A stretch of 64,000 nucleotides of DNA from Monarcha castaneiventris obscurior. Its lineage: Eukaryota; Chordata; Aves; Passeriformes; Monarchidae. Each line of letters begins with the position of its first letter. The stretch's first letter is position 1. The stretch spans positions 496,001 through 560,000 of the forward strand of contig JAMPIT010000437.1 in NCBI GenBank assembly GCA_026261815.1, given 5' to 3'. Below the pieces are notes generated by a model. It had not been told where the DNA came from and did not search any database. It saw only the letters and a list, made by a program, of their open reading frames with translations. The position numbers and the translations under genes were made by a program. Shown here in pieces: positions 43,068 to 55,922 of the stretch.

Positions 43068-45762
43068 GTGAGTAAATATTACATTATTTTCAAGGATATG
43101 TGGTTAATGAAAGAAGCAGTTGTAGCCGGAGAAACCCTGCAGCTGAACAGGAGCAAATGCTGGCTGCCAGCAGTGGGGTGTTTTGCTGCTTTTATTTTAT
43201 TGATGCTTGTCGATTTGTGTTGCTGTTTTCCTCAGGGGAAGGGGAAGGATATAGGGAACGAAGGGAAAATACATCTGGCAGGACTCAAATCCTTCAATAT
43301 GGCTACAGGGGCTCATTCTTCGCCTCCAAATTATTCCCTGCCTGTAGCTGGAATAAAGGGCACTTCACGTAGAAACAGCAAAGTCACTGTGAGGATTCTT
43401 TGTTTTTAATAGCACAAACCACGTAAGCAATATGAGGATTTGTTTCCATCTCATAACTACCAGCGGGTTGTTGGTGTCTCTGGACAGCTGATGGTGAACC
43501 TTAGAAGAGTGTTTTCCTCGCTGGGTTATTCGGGTGTCTGTGAGCACCCTGCATGCCTTTCTGTGGTTGGCACTGGTGTGGTTATCCCATCTTTTTCCCA
43601 AGTGCACTTGCTTAAGGGAAGGACAGCACTTAGCAAAAGGCAAGGTGCCTCTGGACGTGCAGCATGGTGGGAGCAGAGAGGGTTTTCAGGAGGCATATCC
43701 CAGCTAGGCACTGTAAATGTAGGGCTGTTGTTTCACTGTAGCTGTAGTTTCAGTGATAGGTGTAAAATGTGCGAGCCCCATCTTCTTCCCTTGGTTTTTC
43801 ATTATTTAAATAACCTAACATATAAAATACTCATACCACAAACAGAATTAATTCAGTGGAGTCATGAAAAAACCAAAACTTGGGAAGCAGAAATTTGTCT
43901 GTCAGTTTTTTTGTAGTGTAATTTTCTCTTCCTGGGCCCGGATCCCGGGCAGCGGAGCCGAGTGCGTGGAGCTGGCTGCTGGCAGCGCCGTGCTGGGGAG
44001 GGAGTTGTGGCTGGAGCAGCTCCTGCAGGTCGCAGCTCAGCTGGGCCCAGCGCAGCGTGAGCGGGGCAGGAAGAGGGTTACAGCGGGTTTCTGTAAATCC
44101 TGCAATGTCCCCAGCTTGAAAATTTGCCTCGTCTCAGGTCAGGGGACAGGGTAAAGCTTTACAGTGCTCTCAGGCCTGAAATACCTGCTCCATCACCCCC
44201 AGCCATGGCTTAACTTGCAGATACTGAAAGGGGTTTGTTTCCGTGCTGTTCAATTTATTTTTAAATACAGCAATTACAATGCATGCAGGGGTATTAATTT
44301 TAAAACGTGGAAATACGATGTTTTTATGCACTAAGCATGTGCTGGAGGGAGGAGCAGAGCCAGGGCTGCCAGTGCCAGCAGGGAGTCCCAGCCCCGCGGT
44401 GTCATCACAGGGATGCGGTGCCTCGCCGTGGGGATGGCAGTGCTGCCAGAGCACGGGCCTGGCCCCGGGGCCTCTAGCCTGGTGTTGGGTGAGGGGCTGT
44501 GAGAGCCACGATGGGTTTGCTGGTGCAGGAACACCCGCAGTGTCCCCACTTTGGTTTCCTGGCAACGTGCATCTGGCCACCGCAGCCCGACCCCACTGGC
44601 CTTGCACTTCTCAGCGCGAGGATCTGGCCGAAAGGCTGGAAACCAGCCACCAGAGGGAACCGGACATGATGTCAGTGGGCGCTGGAAGTGCCCTAATATC
44701 TCAGCGCTGGACGGGGATGCTGGTGGTGCTGGAGCCGGGCGGCAGCGTGGGCTGGTGGCTGTGTGAGAGGGGATGGACTGGGGCCTGGCCTGGCTGCCCT
44801 GGCAATGTGACTGGCCCTTCTGCTGCCATCAGCAGGGCTCTTCACTTCCTTTTTCAATGCAGGAACCTAGTCTGACCTTTGCCAAGCACTGCAAGGTCCG
44901 TGGGTGATAGCCGTGGGTAACATTACAGCGTTGCTGCGGATCCTCGGAGGAGAGGAGTGTGCTGCTGCCCTGTGGAGTCAGCGCGGTGGCCGAGCTGGGA
45001 GCTGGGAAAGAATCTGCTGTTTAAAAATACACTGCTGACCAGAGCTGTTTACTTGTGCTCATGCTGAAAGGTTTGCCAGTGGCTGAGCTGCTGTGTGCTG
45101 GAGAGGCTCCCGGGGATCTGGCCATCCCCTCACTGCAGCCCAGGGCAGGATCCCGCGGTGTCCCGGCGTGGGCCTGGCGCCTGTGGCCACCAGCAGCTCC
45201 CCAGCCCCTGGACAGGGGTGGGTAGTTAAGTAGCTGTATCATGTACGAGAAAACAGAAAATGGGCAAACAGAAAATGGAGTATCTCCCTTCGGGGAATTC
45301 CCAGTCCAATCCCCATTGCTGAAGCCATTGCTCACTTTTGGTTTTGTTTCAGCTCTGTGTCAGTTTTGGTGTGTGCTGAGTTCAACCAGCACTAGTCACT
45401 GAGTTACCTTATCTGCAATATCCCAAACTTTAGATGTTCTGCAGAAACAATTTAGGGAAATGCTGCACCAGCTCTGTCTGGACCTTATAAGGTCAGTCAA
45501 TACTTTAGTACAGATTAAAAAAGGTTTTTGGTTAGGACATTCAAGAGTAATTTTTAATTTTTCAGTAATTCAATATGGATGTAATGTCCTTGTTCTTTAC
45601 TAAAATAGCAGTATGCTGAAAAATTGACCTTAATGTTAAAATATTTGATTTCTTATTAATGTATAAAATACTAGCATTAATTAGACAGCTATTCTTGCCT
45701 TATCTCTTGGATATAAGACAGATACTTAGTCACTGAAATTTTCTTTACAAACGCCTGCATCT

Positions 45763-45832
45763 TGGCAGGAGTTGAAATGAGGTGACCTTTAAGGTCCCTT
45801 CCAGCCCAGCCCACACTGTGATGCTGTGATCT
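45763..45832 (+). mobile_element. CR1 LINE 3' terminal fragment
   Basis: The core 'gacctttaaggtcccttcca gccc', followed by 'tgtgatgctgtgatctg', is the characteristic 3' end of avian CR1 in sense orientation. Only about 70 bases remain. The octamer tail is decayed. Confidence 0.85.
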
Positions 45833-47642
45833 GTCACTCCAAGACTTGGTGTGAGTGTGCCTCAGGAGTGACTGCTGTGTGGAGCTGACGTCAGGCAGGT
45901 GCGAGTGCTGCAGAGCTGCAGCCCCTGGAGCAGGACTTCTCTGAGCTGGAGATGGCCTGTGTGCTCTGCTATATTTAGAAGATAAACAGGCAGAGCAGAT
46001 CCTCGGAGGGGACCCTGTGCAGAGGCAGTGCCCTTCGCCTCTGGCCCTGGCCCAGGTGTCCTCTGCGGGCGCAGGGACGGAGCACTCGGAGTGCGCAGCT
46101 GCCGCAGCCAGACACCATCGCCCTGCCCTGCCCTGCCCTGCCTGGAGGAGGCAAAAATAGATGCCAGAAGTGAAACTTTCAGCTTGGGTAAAGCACCTTT
46201 TAAAAAAAAAATATTATTTCCCCTTCCTGTGAAATAAAGGCACAAACTCTGTGTAGGGCTAGAGCAAGGAAAGCAGTGTTGCCTCCCGAGGTTCTCTCCG
46301 GTGCTGTGTGGGAGCAGTGGCACTGGGCTCTGGACACCATCTCTGGTTGGGAAACACCAACCCACAGTCCTGTGGATGCACCTGGCAGCTCCTTCTTACC
46401 TGTGAGCAGGAGCAAGCAGCCGCTGGCCCGTGTAATTGGGAGCGTGGGGAACAAAAGGCAGCCAGGCCTGTGGCTGTGACCTCTGAGGTGCTGCAGGAGG
46501 TCAGGGCTGGGACAGCCCGGCGAGATGTTATCATCCTGCTGCCTAATTAGTGCTAATGAAACCTGCAAGGCTGGCCTAGGGGAGCGCATGAATCAAGATG
46601 AACGTGTGTGGGATAATCTGGCCCTTAGATATTAGGAGGATAATTTTAAACCAAGAATGATTATGTAGTGTATTCAAATTATGCACTGGAGCGGCTGAGT
46701 CAGCTCCAGCTCTGGCTTTGCCTTGTTTAAATGCCGTAGGATTTTTTTCCTAAATTTGGATGCCTAAAAGCCTGTTAGACTGTCTACAACAAAAATAAGA
46801 TCGAGTTCCTAAATCAGGAAACTGGTTTGCAACAGAAATTTGATTTTTACCATAATTTTGAAACATTTTTCGGGGTTTTTTCTTGGAAAAATAAGCCTAA
46901 GTAGAACCCGTTTTTGAAATTACGTTAGCTTTGTCAGATGTTCCGATAGATGAGTCATCCGCGTTTCCTGAAGGCTGAGATAAAGATGTCTGAACAATGG
47001 GGAGATGGATGTCAAGTGCAGATCTTGTGGGAGGACACCCCACGGTGGGGCCGGGCTGCCTCGCCAGCCCTGCTGGGCAAGGTGTGGGACAGCGGGAGGG
47101 CAGGGGGCTCGGGCTGCCCGCTGTGCTCGGCCCCGCTCCACGCCTGCCTTTCTGGGGGTGCTGTGGTCCCCCACCTGCTGCTTGGAGCTGATCTGAGCTC
47201 CACGTGCCTGGTGGGCAGAGCCACGCACCACGACTTTGGAGATAACGGGTGCCACGGGCACTGCAGCTGCCAAGACAAGTTTTGCTCTCTTAAGTTATGC
47301 TCCTGCTAAGGCAGCTCCTTCCTATTCAAGCTGGGTGTCCCACGGAAATGTAAAAGCTTTTTCTACTCTTTCTTCAACAGCTGGAAAGTCTTAAACTTCC
47401 ACATTTCTCTGCTTTTTTGAAATTCTAAGAAAAAGCTGTAAACTAGAAGTGTAAGTCCCTTCACTGATGATGTCTGAGGTGGAAGATCTGGTGCCTTGTG
47501 TCTGAGACCCACCAGCACTTGTTATGATAGTATTTTATCTTCTGAGTAGAAGTATTTATTTTTTTAAAATGAAACTCCTGTGCTCTGTAAAAGTGACTGC
47601 CACCTTTTACCAAGAAGGCTTAAAAATATATAAATGTAGCAG

Positions 47643-47662
47643 TATTATTATTATTATTATTA
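47643..47662. repeat. ATT/TTA trinucleotide microsatellite
   Basis: About seven tandem TTA units, unbroken, in the MBNL1 intron. It is likely to vary in length between individuals. Confidence 0.9.
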
Positions 47663-50600
47663 CTGAAATTGGTGAGCATCTTATTTCTTCTACCTCACAG
47701 ATGTAATAGTTAGTTGTTCAAGTCTCTCTACTTTGTCACTGCTTAAAAAAATACTGATTTCGTGTGACACTTACCTAAGGGTGTAGAGTAAGAACCTTAT
47801 TTGATTTAATACAAAGAAAAGAAAATCCCGTAAGCATATTGTACTAATCATGTTGAGAATGGCAGAGCATGAGTCTGATTCTTCTTTAATTTAGGTGAAA
47901 GAAGAAACCCAGACAACTTGAGCAGGTGATTCTTGGGTAATTTTACATGTGTGGTATCTGGCATCCCTGGAGCACGAGGCAGTGACAGGACTCTGGGTGT
48001 ATAGATGAGGTGAGGCTCAGGCTGGGAGGCAGATGGACACATGGCTGATTCCAAGGAAGCTCGTAAAGCAGTAACCCTTGGCAAAAAATGAAAACATAAA
48101 CAATGTTCAAATTCCTAAGGTCTGATTTGCCATTTTTCTCCGCTCCAGCCTGTCCGTCTGCCAGCAGGCTGAGCTCCAGAAGAGGAAGCAAAGGGAAAGT
48201 GGCAAATACATCGGGAAAATGGGGCAATTGTTAGGATGAGTGGCAAACAGTCCATTAGCAAACCAAACAATTGAAAGCACGTGTGTTCCTCTGTGGGAAG
48301 ATGGTGTTTTGAAATCTTATCAGGTCCTCGGACAGAAGAGTTACAACTAACTACAGCCTTCACAGCTCATTTTACAGCTTCAGCTCTGCCTCGGCAGAAG
48401 GAAATTAAGCAGAAATTAAAACATTGCACTGCAGCATTTTGCACTGTGCATAATAGAAACCAGCATGGGCTTCTGTTACAGTCAGGAACTCTGCTGGACA
48501 TCGTCAAAATAAGTAAAATTCTGAACTGGTTTGCAGGGAAGATGTAAAGAGGCATAAAATAAGAAAACCTCATGTCAAGAACACTCAGACATATGTCCCA
48601 AGTCTTAACTGAGTGATCAGGAGCAGCCTGTGAGGCCTCTCTCCTTCCCAGGATGACTCCAAGTGTCTGTTTTTCCAAATACTAATGCTTTGTTGCCAAG
48701 GCTCGCTGAAATTTGTTGGAAGCAACAAATTACATTCAAGACCGAATGATCACATCTGTTTTTTGACTTTGGAGAAATGCTGGTGTTTCTTTGTCGGGGC
48801 TGCAGAGCCTTATTAGCCCAGCTGGATGTTATTTAGGAACTACTGCCCCGGGTGCTGCTTAGGAGTCTGCGCTTCCTGTCAGGAGCTGCTCCCGTGTCCG
48901 ATGCCTGAGAATGAGCCTCTTCTCCAGGTGAGCAGCCCTCCCTCCAACACGCTCAGGTCCAGACAACCCTGCAGAGAGAGAACTAGTGTGGGTTTGGGCT
49001 TTGTCAGTGTCGGGCACCTCCAATGCTCTGTGTTTGCTTGTGCTCCTGGCAGTGCCGCGCTGGCCCCTGCCCGCCTCAGCCTCGTGGCAGCTGGGGGTCC
49101 AGGCTGCTCCTCCACCCAGGGCTGCACAGCAGCACTCAAACCAGTCCCTCTAGGAAATAACAAGAGCTGCTTTTATCCTGATCCAGAGGTCTGTCTTGTT
49201 CCCTTTTTCACGGTGCCACTAGGAGGATTACCGCTGTTGAAATGAGAGTTAAGTCGACACTGAATTGTCAGGTCCTGAAACACAGGATTATGCAAGTAAG
49301 AAAACCTTGAGGTTCATGGTTGAATTTATTGAAATACTTATGACTTATCCTCTTCATTAGGAAACATCTCAGGATTTAACTGATGCGGAACACACATTGA
49401 GATAGTTGAAAGCAACTGCAATGTTTTGATGAAATAAAGGAAAATACATCTGATGAAGTGGATTTTTAAAGAAGAAGAAATCCAGTGTAGTGCTGCTGGA
49501 GGGCTTCACCCTGGCACTGGCAACCTGCTTCCTCAGATTGCCTTTTTGTTATACTCCATTCACTGGATAAACTTCTCAGGTCTCAGCCCTGGAGATCCCA
49601 GAAAGTTCTGTCTTTTCAGAGAGGGGACGGTGGGCGCGGTAGCGCTGCTCCGATGGGAGAATGCTGATGCTTCCGAAGTTTGCTGACGGGAGCGGCGGTG
49701 CTGGAGCAGGAGGGGGATAGGGGCTGGCTGGGGGAACAGGTTTGGATCCAGCTTCATCTCAGAGCACTTCAAGTCCTGTCAAGTTCCTGGAAAGACACTC
49801 TTCGGCTCCAGATTTCTCTGGACCTTTCCTAACTTGGCAAAATAGTACAGAGAGTTAGCAAAAAGAGAGAGTGCTGTGTGAAAAGAGGAGCAGTTCTGGG
49901 AGGAAGCAAAGCTGGTTACTTTTTGGTGGTGTGATTTCACTGAATTTGCGTGGGTTAATTCCAGGCTTACATGGAGACATAAATGGTTGTGAGATTGCGA
50001 TTTAAATTTGAAAGAGAGGAATTGCAAAGTATGGAAGTTGTCCTTCATGTATGTGCATGTTGCCCACCCTGCTGTTGCAGCTGCATGGGAGGGCATGTGT
50101 CCATGTGTGCCCAAGGGAGCAGGAGGCAGCTGGCATAGAGCTGTGAGGATGTGGACGGTGGGGGGCTCCGAGGCCACCTCTGTTGAGGGGACATACCTGT
50201 GGGACCAGGAGGAGCAAACATTCCACTGAATCTGAGGTGGAGCAGGGCAGTTTGTCATTGAGGCAGGTCATGGGCAGGAGTCAGCTCAGGTCTGAGGGGT
50301 CTGTGGTATCCCTGGGGTATCATTTGCATGTGGAAAACCCTGCAGTCTGGGGGCAGCCAGCAAAGCCGGGGTAGCCGCAGGTGTAGTAGGTAACTACCAC
50401 TTTGCAGGAGTAAAACTCACTGTTTTCTGCTCTTCTCAAGTTGTTCCTGTCTCCTGGCCATGGGTGGAACTGCTGTCCGAGGTCATCACCCACGTGCTGA
50501 ACTTCAGGAATATCAGGAGCCCTGTGGCATTTGAACCCCTAGCAGTGTTAATGCTGCTTCAGCTTTCAGCTTTTCCAATGTTGTTTTCCCTTTCCCTAAT

Positions 50601-51744
50601 CTTTCTCTACATGTTTTTAAAATATGCTCCCTGTTGAAAGAGAAACATGAGATAGTCATAAACATCTTTAATGTTAAGATTGCAGGGAGACACAAGAGTG
50701 GGTTTTAACAAATGTGACTAGTCCAGGATTTGTATATGCAAGGGAAACCTGAGGAATAACCATGTGTGGAAGCATGCATGCAAGCAAGCAGAAACCCATG
50801 GTGAATTTGTAGTGGTGGGTGCAGTCTGGTAGCACAGACTGATAGTGGAAGAAGGGAATTTCTTTATCCTGGTTGGATTCAGTCTGAAAACCTGTACAGG
50901 TTCAGTGCTGGTATTCAATACTGGGTGAGGAGGAGGCTGTATTTTTTTAATTTGAGTGCATCTTTCCAGCCTTATCTGGCTCAGGGAGAGGTTTTCACTC
51001 CCCAGGAGCCTGGCAGGTTTTTAGGTGTGCAGTAGCCACCACAGCAATGTCAGGAACAGCACAGTTTTTCTTCGTTTGTTCTGTTATATTGGAACAAGAG
51101 TGAGCACATGTAACTGAGGTCCTTTGAAAAGAATAGGCAGAATGAAATGTTTTCTGGGTCCTTAGGGCTCACTATAAACTGACACTGGTGAAGCAAATAC
51201 TGAGTGGAAAAGAAAGTGTTCACTTGGTTGGGCTCTTTGTGCAGAATTCGGCTGTCAGCATGCAGCAGCTCGGAGCACATTGTGCCGCCGGAGACAGGGC
51301 GAGCTGCAGCTGGATGGGCTGCTGCTTCTGCTATCCCTTCCCATTTTTTACAGTGCAGTCAGAGTTTAGAGCGATCTGTAGACAGGAAATTGTGCCTGGA
51401 ATTCAGCTTTCTGGTTGTAGGGCGTGTTCAGAAAATCATCTGCATTGACATACCCTTGCTTGTCTGGTGCCCTGGTGAAATCTTCCCTGCAGTGAGCTGA
51501 GTCAGGAGATAGCCTGGATGTCTGCAGTGACTGTAACCAAATAAAAATGCAGGTGAACTGGGAAAGCCCCCGACCAAGCAAACTGAAGGGTTAAAGACCA
51601 CTCACTAAACGCTCCTTAGAGGAAACAGAAGAGTCAGTTCTTTGTATCTACTATGTTGTTATTTACTCCTGTTGTTGGTTGAACACCGGCTGCATCTCCT
51701 GTCTGTGGAGCAGTGAGGTGCTTCCCTTGCACAAGGCATACAAG

Positions 51745-51760
51745 TGATGGATGGATGGAT
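51745..51760. repeat. GATG tetranucleotide microsatellite
   Basis: Four tandem GATG units (tgatggatggatggat) in the MBNL1 intron. Confidence 0.85.
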
Positions 51761-52639
51761 ATTTATGGCAGCTTTAATTCCAAGTAAAGTACCTTAGAGT
51801 GCAAGGCAGTTGTTGACAGTGGAGCACAAAGAATTGTTTCATAGAAAAATAAAAAATTGTGATTTAACTATTTCCGGGTGATACTGGGCGGGTGTGGTGG
51901 GGTTGGTCAGTCCAGGGAACACCTTGCCAGGCCGGGCATTTGTTGCACAGAAGTGACTGTGTGGAGCTGCAACTGGCAAAACAGACGTGCAGCACAGGGT
52001 GAGCTCACTGCTACCACGACCAGGTTTGGGCTTTTTCTGTGGCTGCACTGAACAGGAAGAAACAAGGCAATTTTTTATGACAGTAGCACCGTGTGGCATT
52101 TGTTAAAACTGGCTTTTTTTGGAAATTGTTTTAAACTCTTGGGAGCAGGAATCTCCAGACTGTGAAGTCAACTCATTTCATTGTGATGGAAGTAAAACTA
52201 CCTTATTCCTAATGGCACCAGCAAAGGCTGGGGCAATGTAGGGTTGAACAGTTGTTTAAAACATTGCTGGGAAAAGTACTTAAAAGTATTTAAACTTCTG
52301 CTCCCCCTGCCCCCCTGCCAGTAACTTGTATTAGTTTATTTGCAAATTGTATTTTGTGTTCAGAAAACCCTTCTGGTGATCAGTTCATGAATGTGGAGAT
52401 GGGGCAGTGACCACATAGGGGTGATATCCATGCTCTCACCTGCCAAAGGCTGGAATACACGGAGCAGTGTTGGTGCTTGGGGGAGACAGGTTTGCAGGGA
52501 AGCTTAGTGAACTCTTTGGGAAGGCTGAACCTAAAGGCATATAAAATGTGTGAATGTTGGTGAGGAAGACACTTTTCTGCATGAAATTGTTAAATAAGCA
52601 ACAAATCAACTCAAATGTGTGTTAAATATGAGGAGATGG

Positions 52640-53080
52640 ATGCGTTAAAGAAGGACTCTTTTCCACAAGTGGAAGAAAGGTCACAAAGGTCCCAGGAGAG
52701 GCACCCATGGGTGAGGGGCACATTCAGAGCACACAGAGATGGAGATATCACAGGGAAATAAGAAAAGAAGTAGCCAAAGGGGAAGAGGAGGTGATGACCA
52801 CTGGCATTCCTCAGCACACTGAAATAAAAGCTGTAAGAAGGTGATTAAGTCTCTTATAGGAAGAGAAGACAAGGCAGAAGAGAGAAATAAATTAAAGGGA
52901 GGGACAGAAGAGAGACAAAAAGGCATGAGGCTGAAGAGGTCAGATGCTGTTACACCACCTGGCAGATAACACAGGAGAGAGGGCTCTGTTTGAACTGTGT
53001 GAGCAGATGGGAGGGGAAGGGGAAGCAAGAGAAAAGCACAAGGCACAGAAGATCAGGAGATACTGGAGGATGTAGTGTGC
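52640..53080. other. Purine-rich block on the + strand
   Basis: Over about 440 bases the + strand is dominated by A and G, with repeated AGAGAAG/GGAAGAGG-like words, but is not a simple repeat. The minus strand is correspondingly pyrimidine-rich and open for 121 codons, giving a Leu/Pro/Ser-rich hydrophobic product with no recognised domain. It may be a degraded element or a strand-biased intronic segment. Confidence 0.5.
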
Positions 53081-55711
53081 AGACAGGCTCCAAGATTCCA
53101 TGACAAAATGTGTTTGTTCCCAGGTTCTGCCAGCTTTTTGCAACAGATCTTGTGCACCTAGATGCAAGTGTGGTTACTGGTGTGATTAAATATATCTGAA
53201 GAGAAAACTAACACTTGTTGATGGATGTATTTTTTTTACTGTGGAGGAAAGCATACCTAGTTTTGCCTTGATGGAATTCTTTAGCATTTGGCTTCATTAA
53301 GTCCAGCACTGAAAATCAGAAGGGAAGTGAGGTCTGCTGTTCATGTTTAGTCCAAGACACTGTTAATGTCTGTAACAATGTAAAATATTTCTACACAGCA
53401 TTTGTCACGTATTTATGGTTTAGGTGTTTCCGGTGATTTTAGATACCTAAGTGGTTAGACACTGAAAAAGTAGCAACAGGGGAGGGTTGAAGTTACTTGT
53501 TATGCTTGTCAACCGTTTTGCTCTGGGCTGTGCACACACTCTAGACTGTATATATACGGGCAGGGTTCCCTCGAGCCAGGTGAGGGACAGGAGTTGTAAA
53601 CTTTCAGAGCTCTTTGGGGTGTTTGTGGGGGCTGCTCTGTGCTGCCCCAGCAGTGTGGGATGCAGGAGCCCCATCCCCATGCCCCCGTTTTGCTGAACAG
53701 GAACTGGGCTTTAGGGAGAGTTTTGTTCCCTCCAAAGATGTGAGGAACACACCAAGTGATTTCATTTTGATTTCTCTTCATGTTCTTTTCCCTTATTAAC
53801 TGGACTGGTTTGAAAAATAGCTGAGCTTGATATTAGTCTATTTTATTTCAGATGACAGTTTTTAAAAATTAAACCGTATGATGTAAATTACATAAATGAT
53901 GTCAGAATGACTTTCTAGGTTTTGCACTTTGTCCACTGCTGATTCCAGCAGGGCTTGGGAGGTGGACCATCCCTTCCCTGTCTGACTTTTCTGTCTCGGT
54001 GCAAATGTTCTGATCTAGCTGTGGTTGGCTGGGGTGTTCCCTTGGTTTGGATGTATGACAGGCGTTACTGCTGCACACATTTTCTCAGTACTCTGATGGT
54101 TTGATTGTCATATTTTTTGGAAAGTAATGTTCTCCTAATTCCATTCCCTGTATACACTGGCTTACAGCAGTCTTTGAGGGGTGTGACAGTGGCACCTTCC
54201 CAGCCCCTGGAGGCACGTCCTGGAGGGGCTGGCAGTGGTGCTGGAGCTGGCACCACTCAGGGTGGGCAGCGGGGCACAGCCCTGGGGCTCCAGGCGGCTT
54301 CCTGAGGTGTCACTGCTCATGGGGACCTCTGTGGGAATTCCCCTCAGCATGAGAGCTTGGTTTGGGACCACAGAGAGCTGTTATCATCATGGTATACCCT
54401 GTGACCCTGCCTGCAGCAGGGATTTAAAGTGGCCTTTAGACACCAGCAAGTTCATCCCATGCCTCTCGAATCCTTGGCATGCTGTGGATTATTCCAGTAA
54501 TTGCAGTCGCTGGTGCCGAGTGACTCCTCCAAGTTTTTTTCAGGCTGTGTGTTTTGTGTGTTGACTTTGGGTTTGTATGCAACAAGGAGCCTTCAGAAGC
54601 TGCAAAGACCTTTTGTGAATTAACAAGCTACTTTATGCTTAAACAAATTAAAAATAGTAGTTGCTAAAAATATGCCCATATTTAATATTTAAAATCTGGA
54701 AAGCATTGCTGGATTTTATTGTTGTCTGGAGTACAGCCATGGGTCAGTTGTCCAGCACCATCTGTAGTTGTTCCACTCTTTCCTCTCTGTTCTGTTTAGA
54801 TGACAAATAATTAAGTGTTACTGAGTGACTGCTCAAGTTCTGTTTTGATCACCTGACAAATTACTTGGTTCAGCTCTGCTCCTTAATGTTGTGTAAAAGC
54901 TGTCTGAGCCCTGGGAGCTGCAGAAGGCAGGGACTCCCAGAGGCAGGGAGGCTGTGGCGGGCAGGGATTCCCAGTGGCAGTGGTGCCACAGAAGAGCAGG
55001 ATCAGCTGTTGGGAACAGCACATCCCCAGGTCCCCTGGAATGCTGGGCTTCTGAGGTCTTGGGCATAATGGTGAGCAAAGCTGTCACCTTGAACTTGTTT
55101 CTTTGTAGGGAGGTTGTGGGGTAGAAAAGTTCTCATTTGCTATTTCACTATTTTCCTGGTTTACTACTTTTAGAGTGGGTCAGGTCTCATGTAAAAAAAA
55201 AAAAGAGGTCAGGGAAAAGAGAGGGATTCAATATTTGTTTTATTTCCTTTTAATACTCAGAAATAGGTTGTTTCCTCTCATAGATCTAAGTGAAATATAT
55301 TAAAAGAGGACTTAGGTTTTTGAAGAGTGAGCACCTGTAAGGCAGCCCTGCAACCCAGCCCCGAGGCTGATGCTCTCATCTCTGGGGCTTTGATTCTGCC
55401 TCACACATGCTGAACTTGGGGAAAAAGTGCTTCTGCAGTGAGATCATGATACGCCAGTCCTCCCTCTGAATGTTCCTGTTTGTTTCATCAGCTCGGTTGG
55501 CTCCCACACATGGAAAGTTTTTCATTTCCCACCAGCTATGTGGCTGAACACTTGAAGTGAGAGCATTTGAGTCTTCAGGTCATGGGTGTGTGTTTGAGCT
55601 CGCACATGCACAGATAGTATCTGCAGAGGTGGCATTTCCTTCAGCTCAGCGTGTGCGCCAAGGGTAGTGGCACTGCCGGAATGTCCTACAACGACAAAAA
55701 ACTGCCAGTAG

Positions 55712-55922
55712 CAGAAATCACAGAACCATTTAGGTTGGAAAACACCTCCAAGATAATTGAGTCCAACCTGTGCCCGATGCCCACCTTGTCACCAGCCCAG
55801 AGCACTGAGTGCCACCTCCAGCTCTTCTTTGGCCACCTCCAGGGATGGGGGCTCCATCACCTCCCTGGGAGCCCCTGCCAGTGCCCAACCACCCTTCCTG
55901 TAAAGAAATTCTTCCTGAAAAC
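55712..55922 (-). mobile_element. CR1 LINE fragment, antisense to MBNL1
   Basis: The + strand begins 'atcacagaaccatttaggtt gga', continues 'gagtccaacctgtgcc' and 'ccacctccagggatgggg', and ends 'gtaaagaaattcttcctgaa'. This is the reverse complement of the CR1 3' region, so the element lies on the minus strand. About 210 bases are present, with the 3' end at 55712. It encodes nothing intact. Confidence 0.9.

Noticed and set aside
52681..53046. Minus-strand 121-codon hydrophobic protein
   Set aside because: Its Leu/Pro/Ser/Phe bias is explained by the pyrimidine-rich strand; no domain or homology recognised.
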